Shown: in pieces, positions 33,717 to 42,374 of the stretch
Layout of the letters: each line of letters begins with the position of its first letter
How positions within the stretch are numbered: position 1 is the first letter of the stretch
NCBI GenBank assembly: GCA_958412345.1
Contig: CATYSO010000002.1
Span: 1 to 64,000, forward strand
Direction: 5' to 3'
Length of the DNA stretch: 64,000 nucleotides
Source: an uncultured Collinsella sp.
GTDB lineage: Bacteria > Actinomycetota > Coriobacteriia > Coriobacteriales > Coriobacteriaceae
Translations under genes and position numbers: made by a program
Notes under the pieces: model-generated
What the model was told of the DNA's origin: nothing
The model's input: the letters and a program-made list of their open reading frames with translations, nothing else
Database searches by the model: none

Positions 33717-34193
33717 ATGGATTCCAAAAGACTTGCCGAGATAGCCGATGTGATGGAGGACCGCGGCCTTACGCGCGTACGTGTTGAGGAGCCCGATGGC
33801 ACCGCGGTCGAACTCGAGCGCGCGAGTGCCGCGCAGCCGGTTGCCGTGCCCATGCCTATGCCGGGTGCCGTGGCCGCTCCGGCGGTGGCTCCTGTCGCCA
33901 TGCCTGCCGCCGCGCCGGAGCCCGCCGCGCAGGGGCCCGCCGCCGCACCGGAGATCAAGGGCACCGAGGTAACCGCTCCCATGGTTGGCGTTTTCTATGC
34001 TGCCCCGGCGCCGGGCGACGAGCCGTTTGTGCGCGTGGGCTCCATGGTCAAGGCCGGCGAGACCCTCTGCATCATCGAGGCCATGAAGGTTCTCAACGAG
34101 GTGACGGCGGAGGCAGACGGTGAGGTGCTCGAGATCTGCGTGGCCGACGGCGACCTCGTGGAGTTTGGCAGCTGCCTCATGAGGATCGGATAG
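33717..34193 (+). CDS. accB: Biotin carboxyl carrier protein of acetyl-CoA carboxylase
   Basis: A 158-residue carrier. The C-terminal biotinyl domain contains the acceptor Lys124 in IIEAMKVLNEV; the middle is an Ala/Pro-rich linker (about 38-80), and the N terminus binds AccC. ATG 33717 follows GAGGAGC. Substrate of the divergently encoded BirA. Confidence 0.95.
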   Translation: MDSKRLAEIADVMEDRGLTRVRVEEPDGTAVELERASAAQPVAVPMPMPGAVAAPAVAPVAMPAAAPEPAAQGPAAAPEIKGTEVTAPMVGVFYAAPAPGDEPFVRVGSMVKAGETLCIIEAMKVLNEVTAEADGEVLEICVADGDLVEFGSCLMRIG

Positions 34194-34202
34194 GTGATAT
34201 CC

Positions 34203-34625
34203 ATGAACAAAGAAGAGCTCAAGAAGCTGTTACCGCATCGCGAGCCGATGCTTTTGCTCGACGAAGCCGAGCTGGTGGGCGACGAGGCCCACGGCAAGAT
34301 CACGATTACAGGCGACGAGTACTTTTTGCAGGGACATTTTCCGGGAAACCCGGTCGTTCCCGGCGTGATTCAGTGCGAGATGCTCGCCCAGAACTGCTGC
34401 GTGCTGCTGATGGGCGATGAGGAGGCGCGCGGCGCGACGCCGTTCTACACGAGTCTGGACAAGGTGCGCTTTAAGCGTCCGGTGCGCCCGGGCGACACGG
34501 TGGATCTAGTGTGCTCCATCACGCGTGCGCGCGGGCCGTTCCGCTTTGCGACGGGTACTGCGAGCGTCAACGGTGAGGTTTGCTGCCGCGCCGATATGTC
34601 TTTTGCACTCATGCACGAAAGTTAA
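34203..34625 (+). CDS. fabZ: 3-hydroxyacyl-ACP dehydratase
   Basis: A 140-residue hot-dog fold dehydratase with catalytic His45 (QGHFPGNPVVPGV) and Glu59 (QCEMLAQ). ATG 34203 is used; GTG 34194 would add three residues. It sits between accB and accC, interrupting the carboxylase genes. No fabA or fabM is present here. Confidence 0.94.
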   Translation: MNKEELKKLLPHREPMLLLDEAELVGDEAHGKITITGDEYFLQGHFPGNPVVPGVIQCEMLAQNCCVLLMGDEEARGATPFYTSLDKVRFKRPVRPGDTVDLVCSITRARGPFRFATGTASVNGEVCCRADMSFALMHES

Positions 34626-34635
34626 GGAAGGCTCC

Positions 34636-35979
34636 ATGTTCGACAAAGTGCTCATCGCCAACCGCGGCGAAGTCGCGGTCCGTGTTATCCGCGCGTGCCG
34701 CGATATGGGCATCAAGACCGTCGCCGTTTATTCCACGGCCGATGCGGACGCGCTGCACGTGCAGCTTGCCGACGAGGCGTATTGCATCGGCGGCCCGCGT
34801 CTTGCCGAGAGCTATCTCAACGACGATGCCGTGCTCACCTGTGCCGTAAAGTCGGGAGCTAAGGCAATTCATCCCGGCTATGGCTTTTTCTCCGAGAAGG
34901 CGAGCTTCGTGCGCGACTGCGACAAGTACGGTCTGGCGTTTGTCGGTCCCTCGGCCGAGGTCATCGACAGCATGGGCGACAAGGATGCCGCACGTAGAAC
35001 GGCTGCCGCGGCGGGCGTGCCCATCGTGCCGGGCTGCGATTTGCTCAAAAGCCCCGAGGAGGCAACGGCCGAGGCCGAGCGCATTGGCTGCCCCGTGCTT
35101 ATTAAGGCGCGTGCAGGCGGTGGCGGTCGCGGCATTCGCAAGGTCGAGCGCGTGGAAGATGCGGCAAAGGCGTTCATCGAGGCGCGTGCCGAGGGCGAGG
35201 CTGTTTTTGGCGACGGCGAGTGCTACATGGAGAAGTTCGTCGCGCCGGCGCACCACGTTGAGGTGCAGATTATGGCCGATAAGCAGGGCCATGTGTTTTC
35301 GCTCGGCGAGCGCGAGTGCTCGGTGCAGCGTCGCAACCAAAAGCTGATCGAGGAGAGCCCCGCGCCGTGCCTCGACGGACACGACGACATTCGTGCTCGC
35401 ATGCACAAGGCGGCGCGTGACCTGGCTCGTGCCGTCGGCTACGAAGGAGCCGGTACCATCGAGTTCCTGTATTCGGACGACGGCAATTACTACTTTATGG
35501 AAATGAACACGCGCTTGCAGGTGGAGCATCCGGTTACGGAGTTTGTGACCGATACCGACTTGGTCAAGTGGCAGCTGCGCGTGGCAGCCGGCCAGCCTCT
35601 GCCCTTTGAGCAGGAGGACATGCCGGTTCGCAACCACGCCATGGAGTGCCGCATCAATGCCGAAACGCCGGACTTTCTGCCGTCATGTGGAACGGTCACC
35701 GCGTTGCGTGTGCCGGGTGGCCCGCGCGTGCGCTGGGATTCCGCCATGTTTACCGGTGCGAAAGTTCCGCCGTACTACGACTCCATGCTCGGCAAGCTCA
35801 TCGTGTGTGCGCCCACGCGTGACGGCGCCATTCGCAAGATGCGCTCGGCCCTGGGCGAGCTCGTGATTGAGGGCGTGAGCGAAAACAGCGAGCTTCAGCT
35901 CGACGTGCTGGCAAACGACGAGTTTTTGTCGGGCATGTATCACACCGATCTGATGGGGCATCTCTATGCTGATGAATAG
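34636..35979 (+). CDS. accC: Acetyl-CoA carboxylase, biotin carboxylase subunit
   Basis: A 447-residue ATP-grasp enzyme that carboxylates AccB biotin. It has the N-terminal KVLIANRGEVAVRVIRAC, the glycine-rich loop ARAGGGGRGIRKV, EKFVAPAHHVEVQ and MNTRLQVEHPVTE. ATG 34636 with AAGGAAGG upstream. The last 14 bases overlap the next gene. Confidence 0.97.
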   Translation: MFDKVLIANRGEVAVRVIRACRDMGIKTVAVYSTADADALHVQLADEAYCIGGPRLAESYLNDDAVLTCAVKSGAKAIHPGYGFFSEKASFVRDCDKYGLAFVGPSAEVIDSMGDKDAARRTAAAAGVPIVPGCDLLKSPEEATAEAERIGCPVLIKARAGGGGRGIRKVERVEDAAKAFIEARAEGEAVFGDGECYMEKFVAPAHHVEVQIMADKQGHVFSLGERECSVQRRNQKLIEESPAPCLDGHDDIRARMHKAARDLARAVGYEGAGTIEFLYSDDGNYYFMEMNTRLQVEHPVTEFVTDTDLVKWQLRVAAGQPLPFEQEDMPVRNHAMECRINAETPDFLPSCGTVTALRVPGGPRVRWDSAMFTGAKVPPYYDSMLGKLIVCAPTRDGAIRKMRSALGELVIEGVSENSELQLDVLANDEFLSGMYHTDLMGHLYADE

Positions 35980-37690
35980 AAAAGCGAAGACGGTCAACGT
36001 CCTCGAGGGGCCGATGACCGAATCGTGCGCCGAGTTTCCCGCGCGCCACGTGTTTATCAAGTGCCCGGAGTGCCGCCGTGTGATAGATGAGGCACGCCTG
36101 CACGACAACCTCGAGGTCTGCCCTCGTTGCGGCAAACACTTTCGCGTGAGCGGTCGCGCGCGCATGCGCATGACGGTTGACGAGGGCACGTTTGAGGAAT
36201 GGGATGCCAATCTGGCGTCGGAGGACTTCCTCTCGTTTCCCGGCTATGCCGACAAGCTTAAGAGCGTGAGCGAGCGTTCGGGCGAGCGCGATGCCGTTGT
36301 GTGCGGCAGGGGCAAAATCTGCGGCTGCGATACCGCGCTCTTCTTTATGGATGCCAACTTTATGATGGGCTCAATGGGCTCCGTGGTGGGCGAGAAGATC
36401 TGTTGTGTCTTTGAGCGCGCGGCCGAGTTGGGGCTTCCGGTCGTTGGCTTTACCGTTTCGGGCGGTGCGCGCATGCAAGAGGGCGTGACATCGCTCATGC
36501 AGATGGCCAAGATTTCTGCGGCGGTTAGGCGCCACAGCGAGGCGGGCGGCCTGTATATCACGGTGCTCACCGACCCCACGACCGGAGGCGTAACCGCGAG
36601 CTTTGCCATGGAGGGCGACATTATCCTGGCCGAGCCCGATGCCCTGACGGCATTTGCCGGCCCGCGCGTGATCGAGCAGAACATGCACAAGCGTCTGCCC
36701 AAGGGATTCCAGCGTTCCGAGTTTTTGCTGGAGCACGGCTTTTGCGATGCCGTTGTTCCGCGTGGCGAGATTGCGCTCACGGTAGGCGAGCTGCTGGCGC
36801 TGCACGAAGGGCACGCGCCCGGCCTGGGGGCACCGCATGAGATCGTGCATACGGGTCGCCGCGGCAAAAAACTGGGACACTTGTTTAAGCGCTCGGCCGC
36901 ACCAAAAAGCGCGCTCGAAATCGTCAAACAGACTCGCTCGGCGAACCGCGCCACGGCAGGCGAGATGATCTCGTTGGGTCTCGACGGATTCGTAGAGCTG
37001 CACGGCGACCGCTACTTTGGCGACGATGCTGCCGTGGTGGGCGGCATCGGCTGGAAAGACGGGCGGCCCGTGACGGTTATCGCCATCGAGCGCGGTACCA
37101 CGACCAAAGAGCGCATGCGTCGCAACTTTGGTATGGCACATCCCGAGGGCTACCGCAAGGTACGTCGCCTGATGCACCAAGCCGAGAAATTTGGCCGGCC
37201 GGTCCTGTGTCTGGTCGATACCTCGGGCGCGTTTTGCGGCATCGGTGCCGAGGAGCGCGGTCAGGGCGAGGCGATTGCCCAGAACCTTATGGAGATGAGC
37301 GGCCTTAAGACGCCGATCGTTTCGGTGGTGACGGGCGAGGGCGGTTCCGGCGGCGCGCTGGCGCTGTCCGTGGCCGACCGCATCCTGATGCTCTCGAGCT
37401 CGGCCTATTCGGTCGTGAGCCCCGAGGCCTGTGCGTCGATCCTGTGGAAGGATACCGAGCGCGCGAATGAGGCCGCCGAGGCGCTTAAGCTCACGGCCCC
37501 CGATCTGCTGGCGCTCGGCATCATCGACGGCATCGTTGACGATAGGGGCCTGTCGCATGAGGAGATCGCCGGCGCCGTCATGTCCTCGGCATTTGATGTC
37601 TTCGATACGCTTGGGCAGCTCGACGACGCGACCCTCACAAACCTCCGCTACGAAAAGTACCGCGCAATCGGTCGGTACCGCACGATGTGA
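35966..37690 (+). CDS. accDA: Acetyl-CoA carboxyltransferase, fused beta-alpha subunits
   Basis: One 574-residue polypeptide combining AccD and AccA. Residues 33-55 form the beta-subunit zinc finger (CPEC...CPRC). Residues to about 290 are the AccD crotonase-like domain (SGGARMQEG, MQMAKISAA, PTTGGVTASFA). From about 310 the AccA domain follows (NRATAGEMISLGLDGFVELHGDR, CLVDTSGAFCGIGAEERGQ, GEGGSGGALAL). The start at ATG 35966 overlaps accC; ATG 35972 is nearly equivalent. Separate accA and accD genes are usual, so this fusion fixes the subunit ratio at one to one. Last gene of the fatty acid operon. Confidence 0.95.
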   Translation: MLMNRKAKTVNVLEGPMTESCAEFPARHVFIKCPECRRVIDEARLHDNLEVCPRCGKHFRVSGRARMRMTVDEGTFEEWDANLASEDFLSFPGYADKLKSVSERSGERDAVVCGRGKICGCDTALFFMDANFMMGSMGSVVGEKICCVFERAAELGLPVVGFTVSGGARMQEGVTSLMQMAKISAAVRRHSEAGGLYITVLTDPTTGGVTASFAMEGDIILAEPDALTAFAGPRVIEQNMHKRLPKGFQRSEFLLEHGFCDAVVPRGEIALTVGELLALHEGHAPGLGAPHEIVHTGRRGKKLGHLFKRSAAPKSALEIVKQTRSANRATAGEMISLGLDGFVELHGDRYFGDDAAVVGGIGWKDGRPVTVIAIERGTTTKERMRRNFGMAHPEGYRKVRRLMHQAEKFGRPVLCLVDTSGAFCGIGAEERGQGEAIAQNLMEMSGLKTPIVSVVTGEGGSGGALALSVADRILMLSSSAYSVVSPEACASILWKDTERANEAAEALKLTAPDLLALGIIDGIVDDRGLSHEEIAGAVMSSAFDVFDTLGQLDDATLTNLRYEKYRAIGRYRTM

Positions 37691-37718
37691 CAAAGGGACA
37701 GTCCGCATGTCACATTCC

Positions 37719-37752
37719 AAGGCCGTGGCCCGTGTGGGTTGCGGCCTTTTTG
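37719..37752 (+). terminator. Terminator of the fatty acid operon
   Basis: AAGGCCG and CGGCCTT pair over a GC-rich loop, followed by TTTTT. Just upstream, 37687-37713 holds a small TGTGAC/GTCACA palindrome that includes GGGACAG. Confidence 0.75.
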
Positions 37753-37830
37753 TATCTGGAGGACAAAGTGGCTACACTACAATCCGTTTGAGCAATAGAT
37801 ATATAGGTAGTACCGTGGGGGCGGATGTAG

Positions 37831-38985
37831 ATGGTCGAGTGGATCGTTCGTCGTGCGCAGGGCGACCGTGCGCGCGTGGGCACGTTGACAGGCGTGGTGT
37901 GTATTCTCGCCAATGTGGCACTATGCGCTGCGAAGGGTGCAATTGGCGTGCTGTCGGGATCGGTTTCGATTGTGGCGGACGCCATGAACAACCTGTCCGA
38001 CGCAAGCTCAAACATCGTGAGCGTGCTTGGCTTTAAGCTGGCGAGCAAGCCGGCAGACCCCGAACATCCATACGGACATGGTCGCTACGAGTGTCTCTCG
38101 GGTCTGGTCGTGGCGGCGCTCGTGCTGCTGATCGGCCTTGAGCTTATCAAGTCCTCGGTTGAGCGCGTCATCCACCCCGAGCCTGTCGATTTCTCGCTTG
38201 CCCTGGTGGCGGTCCTTTCGCTTTCGATGGCCGTTAAGCTGTGGATGGCGGCCCTCAACCAAAAGCTCGGCGATCGCATTGAGTCCGAGACGATGCATGC
38301 GACCGCGCAGGATTCCAAGAACGATGTCCTTGCCACGGGTGCTGTGCTGGCGTGCGCGATTGTTTCCCAGATGGTGCATGTCAATCTTGACGCTTGGGTT
38401 GGACTTGCCGTTGGCGCCTATATCGGCTGGAGCGGTTTTGAGCTCATCCAGGATACGGTGAGCCCGCTTTTGGGCCAGGCGCCCGATCCCAAGCTGGTCA
38501 AACATATCCGAGACAAGATCATGAGCTACCCCGGCGTTTTGGGCGTCCACGACCTTATGGTTCACGATTACGGTCCGGGCAGGAAGTTTGCAAGTGCGCA
38601 CGCCGAGATGGCGGCCGAGGCCAGCCCGCTGGAAAGTCACGACACGCTCGATAACATCGAGCAGTCGTTTAGGAACGAAGACGGCATGATCGTCACGCTC
38701 CATTACGACCCCATCGTGACCGACGATCCAAAGGTAGCGAGCATGCGTCTGCGCATCAACGCTATGGCTCAAGAGGTCGATAGCCGCCTCTCGATCCACG
38801 ACCTACGCTGTGTTCCGGGCCCCACGCATACCAACGTGATCTTTGACTGCGTACGTCCCTCGGATTTGGCGATGAGCGCCGAGGACCTAAAGCGCGCGCT
38901 GGCGAAACGGGTCGAATCGGAATATCCCAAGTCGGTCGCCAAGATCACGATCGACGAAGACTACGTAGGCCATACCCACGAGTAG
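37831..38985 (+). CDS. Cation diffusion facilitator family transporter
   Basis: A 384-residue metal efflux protein with the CDF layout: about six membrane segments in the first 210 residues, the metal-site segment SIVADAMNNLSDASSN, the PYGHGRYE loop, and a long cytoplasmic C-terminal region. The C terminus, about 90 residues longer than in minimal CDF proteins, appears to hold two ferredoxin-like parts. The metal (Zn, Mn or Fe) is not determined. ATG 37831. Confidence 0.88.
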   Translation: MVEWIVRRAQGDRARVGTLTGVVCILANVALCAAKGAIGVLSGSVSIVADAMNNLSDASSNIVSVLGFKLASKPADPEHPYGHGRYECLSGLVVAALVLLIGLELIKSSVERVIHPEPVDFSLALVAVLSLSMAVKLWMAALNQKLGDRIESETMHATAQDSKNDVLATGAVLACAIVSQMVHVNLDAWVGLAVGAYIGWSGFELIQDTVSPLLGQAPDPKLVKHIRDKIMSYPGVLGVHDLMVHDYGPGRKFASAHAEMAAEASPLESHDTLDNIEQSFRNEDGMIVTLHYDPIVTDDPKVASMRLRINAMAQEVDSRLSIHDLRCVPGPTHTNVIFDCVRPSDLAMSAEDLKRALAKRVESEYPKSVAKITIDEDYVGHTHE

Positions 38986-39024
38986 GGCTGTGCCGGCAAA
39001 GCAAGTTATACAGAAGGGGAGAGC

Positions 39025-39645
39025 ATGAAGCGCCTATATCTACTCCGCCACGGTCAGACAGAATTCAACGTTAAAAAGCTCGTCCAGGGCCGCTGCGATT
39101 CTCCGTTGACCGATCTGGGCCGCAAGCAGGCACGGACGGCAGCCGCATGGCTCAAGGGCCACGACGTTGTCCCCGACAAAGTGGTCTCTTCGCCCTTGGG
39201 CCGAGCCATGGATACGGCAAGTCTCGTCGCAACCGAACTCCTCGGCCCGGATGCAGCAGTCGAGCCCTGCGAAGGCATCATCGAGCGCAGCTACGGCACC
39301 TTCGAAGAAGGCCCCCACGACGCGCTGCCCACCGACGTCTGGGATCCAGGCGAGGACTTGGTTCCCTTTGGAGGAGAAGGAAGTCATGCCCTGCAGGAGC
39401 GCATGGTAGGCACCCTCACCAATCTCATGGGCGCCAAAGGCATCGAAACCCTCCTAGCAGTAAGCCACGGCAGCGCCAGCCGCCAATTCATCAAGGCTGC
39501 AGCCCCAGAGGCCTTCGAGCTCCCAACAAAACTCCCCAACTGCGCCATCATGATCTTTGATTTTGAGGATTCGCAAGAAGAATGCGACACGTCCCAATGT
39601 AAGTTCACCTTGCAGCAGATCATCGATCCTCAACAAAGTCTTTAG
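39025..39645 (+). CDS. Histidine phosphatase family protein (phosphoglycerate mutase-like)
   Basis: A 206-residue phosphatase. The phosphohistidine signature LLRHGQTEFN places the catalytic His at residue 9, with the second His in VSHGSASR. The substrate is unknown. ATG 39025 follows AAGGGGAGAG. The last third uses more A-ending codons than the first. Its 3' end and downstream spacer recur in decayed form at 51048-51236, on the far side of the PTS/sulfatase island. Confidence 0.87.
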   Translation: MKRLYLLRHGQTEFNVKKLVQGRCDSPLTDLGRKQARTAAAWLKGHDVVPDKVVSSPLGRAMDTASLVATELLGPDAAVEPCEGIIERSYGTFEEGPHDALPTDVWDPGEDLVPFGGEGSHALQERMVGTLTNLMGAKGIETLLAVSHGSASRQFIKAAAPEAFELPTKLPNCAIMIFDFEDSQEECDTSQCKFTLQQIIDPQQSL

Positions 39646-39692
39646 CCTGAGCGAGCAGAGTTAAGCAGGCATCAACGTGTCGTCTCCCGAGC
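39427..39692 (+). repeat. Left direct repeat bounding the PTS/sulfatase island
   Basis: Corresponds to 51048-51236. The final 59 bases (39630-39688 against 51178-51235) differ at about one position and include ACAAAGTCTTTAGCCTGAGC. The upstream coding part is more diverged and has an internal deletion in the right copy. Confidence 0.8.
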
Positions 39693-39904
39693 TTTGGCTT
39701 GACACGCTGAACATCTACAAGGATAACCTTGAGGCCGTCGAGGCGTTCCTGGCCGACGCCCGCGCCATGGGCGACGGTCGCCTCAATGTGGTGCTCACCG
39801 GTGCCGGCACCTCCGATTACGTGGGTGAGGTTGTCGTCCTCAACCCCGACCTATCCCTCGTCGAGACCTATCTCGGTGGCGAGAGCGTCTACACTGAGAA
39901 GTAG
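39677..39904 (+). pseudogene. Fragment of a sugar isomerase gene (AgaS-like, SIS domain)
   Basis: A 75-codon frame from GTG 39677. Residues 4-50 (ELWLDTLNIYKDN, VEAFLADA, NVVLTGAGTSDYVGE) resemble the start of AgaS, the SIS-domain isomerase/deaminase for tagatose or galactosamine 6-phosphate, which is normally near 380 residues. About 30 N-terminal residues are missing, no good ribosome binding site is seen, and after GEVV the sequence runs into an unrelated short tail and a stop. It looks like a deletion remnant at the left edge of the island and hints that the pathway handled hexosamines. Confidence 0.6.
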
Positions 39905-39938
39905 CTGCTGACCTATTTGCGATTTGATGCGAATAATG

Positions 39939-39974
39939 AGACCCCGATTCGGCTTTATCGAATCGGGGTCTTTG
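39939..39974 (+). terminator. Terminator after the isomerase fragment
   Basis: GACCCCGATTCG pairs with CGAATCGGGGTC around CTTTAT, followed by TTTG. It also lies downstream of the minus-strand regulator gene ending at 40004. Confidence 0.7.
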
Positions 39975-40003
39975 CTGTGGTGTCCAGCTAAATCAAAACA
40001 GGC

Positions 40004-40765
40004 CTATTCTGCGACGATGATGCGAGTTGATTCGAGAACCATGGAACGCTGTTTGTCGTTGACATTTGCATCGGTGATGAGTGCGTCCATTTGATCGAGA
40101 TTGAAGAAGCCGAAGAAGTCCATCTGTCCGATCTTGCTTGAATCGCAGACAAGGTAACGCTTGGCGGCGCGATCGCAAGCGAGCGCCTGTAAGCGTCCTT
40201 CCTCAAGGTTAGAACAGGAGATGGATTGGGCGAGTACGCCGTTGGTGCCGATAAAGCAAGTGTCGATACCGAGCGGGGCGAGAGCATCTTCGGCGATGGG
40301 CCCGACGAAAGAACCCGATCGTTTGCGATACTGTCCTCCCAGGGCCCAGATCTCCACATCGTTACGCGTCTGGAGCATGTTCAGCACGATGATGCTGTTT
40401 GTGATGACGCGCAGCCGCATGCGCGGCAGCGCACGGGCGATGAGAGCGCAAGTCGAACCGGGTCCGAGGAAGATGGTGTCGCGCTCTCTGATGAGGTTGA
40501 CAGCGGTGCGTGCGATATGCTCTTTTTCAGGGGAGCGGATTGAGAGCTTTTCAAAAAACGGGACCTCTTCGGCAATGGGGGAGCCGCTTGAAAGTCGGAT
40601 GCCACCGTACTCGCGGATGACGCCAGCGCGTCGCGAGAGCTCATCGAAGTCTCTTCGAGCGGTCATTTCAGATATACCAAAGATTGTTGCGGCTTGGGCA
40701 ACAGTGACCATTCCGCGCTGAGCGCACAGCTCAAGTAATTGTTCGTGACGTTCGGGTTTAAGCAT
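40004..40765 (-). CDS. DeoR/GlpR family transcriptional regulator (regulator 1)
   Basis: A 253-residue regulator. An N-terminal DeoR helix-turn-helix (VTVAQAATIFGISEMTARRDFDEL, residues 20-43) is followed by the sugar-phosphate sensing domain with TIFLGPGSTCALIARAL and GTNGVL. It lies 15 bases downstream of regulator 2 on the same strand, so the two are probably cotranscribed. The neighbouring PTS suggests that a sugar phosphate is the inducer. The recognition helix differs from that of regulator 2 (SEMTARRDF against SDMTIRRDL). Confidence 0.87.
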   Translation of the reverse strand: MLKPERHEQLLELCAQRGMVTVAQAATIFGISEMTARRDFDELSRRAGVIREYGGIRLSSGSPIAEEVPFFEKLSIRSPEKEHIARTAVNLIRERDTIFLGPGSTCALIARALPRMRLRVITNSIIVLNMLQTRNDVEIWALGGQYRKRSGSFVGPIAEDALAPLGIDTCFIGTNGVLAQSISCSNLEEGRLQALACDRAAKRYLVCDSSKIGQMDFFGFFNLDQMDALITDANVNDKQRSMVLESTRIIVAE

Positions 40766-40780
40766 GGCTTGCCAATTGGA

Positions 40781-41545
40781 TTATGCGGTAATGACGGAGG
40801 TATAGGCGCGGAGGGCCTCGATGGTCCGGGGGTCTGCGTCCTCGTTAATGAATGCCGCGGTCATATCCTCCAGTGTGGTGAAAAGGCAGAAGTCGCGCCT
40901 TCCGACTTTTTCAGCATCTACAACAAGATAACGCTCCTGAGCTCGAGAAAGAGCGTCTGAGAGGACCATGGCTGCATCGGGACGAGAGCCAAAGACCTCG
41001 TTTCCAAAAATACCGGTTGCCGAGACGTAGGCCTTGGGAGCGGATAGACCGTAGGGGCCGCGGCCGTTGTATGGCATGGTGAAAACTCGCGTGTCGTGAC
41101 GCATCATGCCACCAACAAAGAATAGATCTATATGTGGATTGTCGGCTAGCAGGTTCAGCACGGGAAGACTGTTGGTGACGACGCGTATGTCCTCCTGGGG
41201 CAAATACGAACACATGAGCTCGAGAGTGGAGCCTCCACCGAGAAAGATCGTATCGCCGGCTGAGACGGTTTGGGCGGCGGCTATAGCAGCGGCACGTTTC
41301 TGATCAACTTGAAAACGACGTTTCTCCTCATGCGGGGTCAAACGTGAAAGGGCTGTTCCGTGGGCGGAGTGTGGAAGCTGAGCCCCTCCGTGTACGCGCA
41401 CAAGAAGGCCCTTGTCGGCAAGCTCGGCCAGGTCACGCCTGATGGTCATATCCGAAACAGATAGGGTATTAGATATCTCGTTTACCGATACCGAATGATG
41501 TTGATCGAGCAAGTCGAGAATGGCCTGCTGGCGTTCGGATTTCAT
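40781..41545 (-). CDS. DeoR/GlpR family transcriptional regulator (regulator 2)
   Basis: A 254-residue DeoR-family protein. Helix-turn-helix VSVNEISNTLSVSDMTIRRDLAEL, then GLLVRVHGGAQ, the effector site GDTIFLGGGSTLEL and the C-terminal domain with SATGIFG. I chose the ATG at 41545, preceded by GGGAG, over the ATG at 41563, which has no such site. It is divergent from the PTS operon across a spacer full of AACGAACA repeats, the expected arrangement for a repressor acting on both directions. Confidence 0.88.
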   Translation of the reverse strand: MKSERQQAILDLLDQHHSVSVNEISNTLSVSDMTIRRDLAELADKGLLVRVHGGAQLPHSAHGTALSRLTPHEEKRRFQVDQKRAAAIAAAQTVSAGDTIFLGGGSTLELMCSYLPQEDIRVVTNSLPVLNLLADNPHIDLFFVGGMMRHDTRVFTMPYNGRGPYGLSAPKAYVSATGIFGNEVFGSRPDAAMVLSDALSRAQERYLVVDAEKVGRRDFCLFTTLEDMTAAFINEDADPRTIEALRAYTSVITA

Positions 41546-41582
41546 GAGTGCCGACTCCCTCATCGAGCGTTTGTTCTTATTT

Positions 41583-41787
41583 CAATGTAAACGAACAACA
41601 TAAATAAACGCAAACCGTTCACGAAGGCACATTACCTTTCACCGGTCAAAACATAACGCTCACGGAAAAAACCATCAAATAGGAGGTAAATAGAGCTCAT
41701 TCCAAAAATCATCTCTTGACCAATAAACAAATATAGACGAACATAAACGAACAGAACGAACAGAACGAACAGAACGAACAGAACGAA
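41583..41787. promoter_or_regulatory. Operator region with AACGAACA repeats
   Basis: AAACGAACA occurs near 41588 and 41746, related AAACG/GAAC blocks lie between, and 41752-41786 is a tandem of the 9-mer AGAACGAAC. AACGAA-type half-sites are common for DeoR-family repressors. A TTGACC at 41716 may be a -35, but no good -10 follows at standard spacing. The region is AT-rich compared with its surroundings. Confidence 0.6.
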
Positions 41788-41816
41788 GAGAATTAATAAG
41801 TATGAAAGGACAGAAG

Positions 41817-42257
41817 ATGCGTATCGGTGTCATCCTTGCAAGTCACGGAGAGTTCGCTCAGGCCGCCCTCGGCGCCGTCGAGATGATTGCGGGCAAGCAG
41901 CCTGATGTCATCGCTCTTGGTCTCACCGCCGAGAAGAGCCTGGAGTCTTTCGAGTCCGAGATGCGCGAGGCTTACGAGACCCTCAGCGCCGAGTGCGAAC
42001 TCGTCGTCACCCTATGCGACATCTACGGCGGCACCCCATTCAACGTGACTACCCGCTGCCTGCTCAACGGCATGAACATGGTTGCCTACACTGGCCTGTC
42101 CATGCCCGTTGCGGTCGAGCTCCTGCTCACCCGCGATGGCCTCGATTCCGCCGACGCGGTCCGTGCCCAGCTCACTGCCGCTCACGCCGGGGCCCAGCAG
42201 GAGATCAAGGCTCCCGCTCCGGCCGTGGAGGCAGACGAGGACGATTTGGACCTCTAG
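41817..42257 (+). CDS. PTS mannose-class EIIA component
   Basis: A 146-residue EIIA domain that accepts phosphate from HPr. The phosphorylated residue is His10 in ILASHGEFA, and CDIYGGTPFN is the conserved loop of the mannose/fructose/sorbose family. The C terminus ends in an acidic linker-like tail. ATG 41817 follows AAGGA; ATG 41802 lies upstream of that site. First gene of the EIIA-B-C-D operon. Confidence 0.92.
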   Translation: MRIGVILASHGEFAQAALGAVEMIAGKQPDVIALGLTAEKSLESFESEMREAYETLSAECELVVTLCDIYGGTPFNVTTRCLLNGMNMVAYTGLSMPVAVELLLTRDGLDSADAVRAQLTAAHAGAQQEIKAPAPAVEADEDDLDL

Positions 42258-42374
42258 GCTCGTTAGCCCGTCGATTCGAGTGGCGCTCACCCGTATCCCC
42301 CGAGTGGGCGCCTCGATCGAGCAGAGCATTCGTAAACGGTACTGAAGGAACGTGCAAACGAAAAGGAGAACATC

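Noticed and set aside
41752..41786. Short tandem repeats that might suggest a CRISPR array
   Set aside because: Units are 9 bp without spacers and no cas gene is near.
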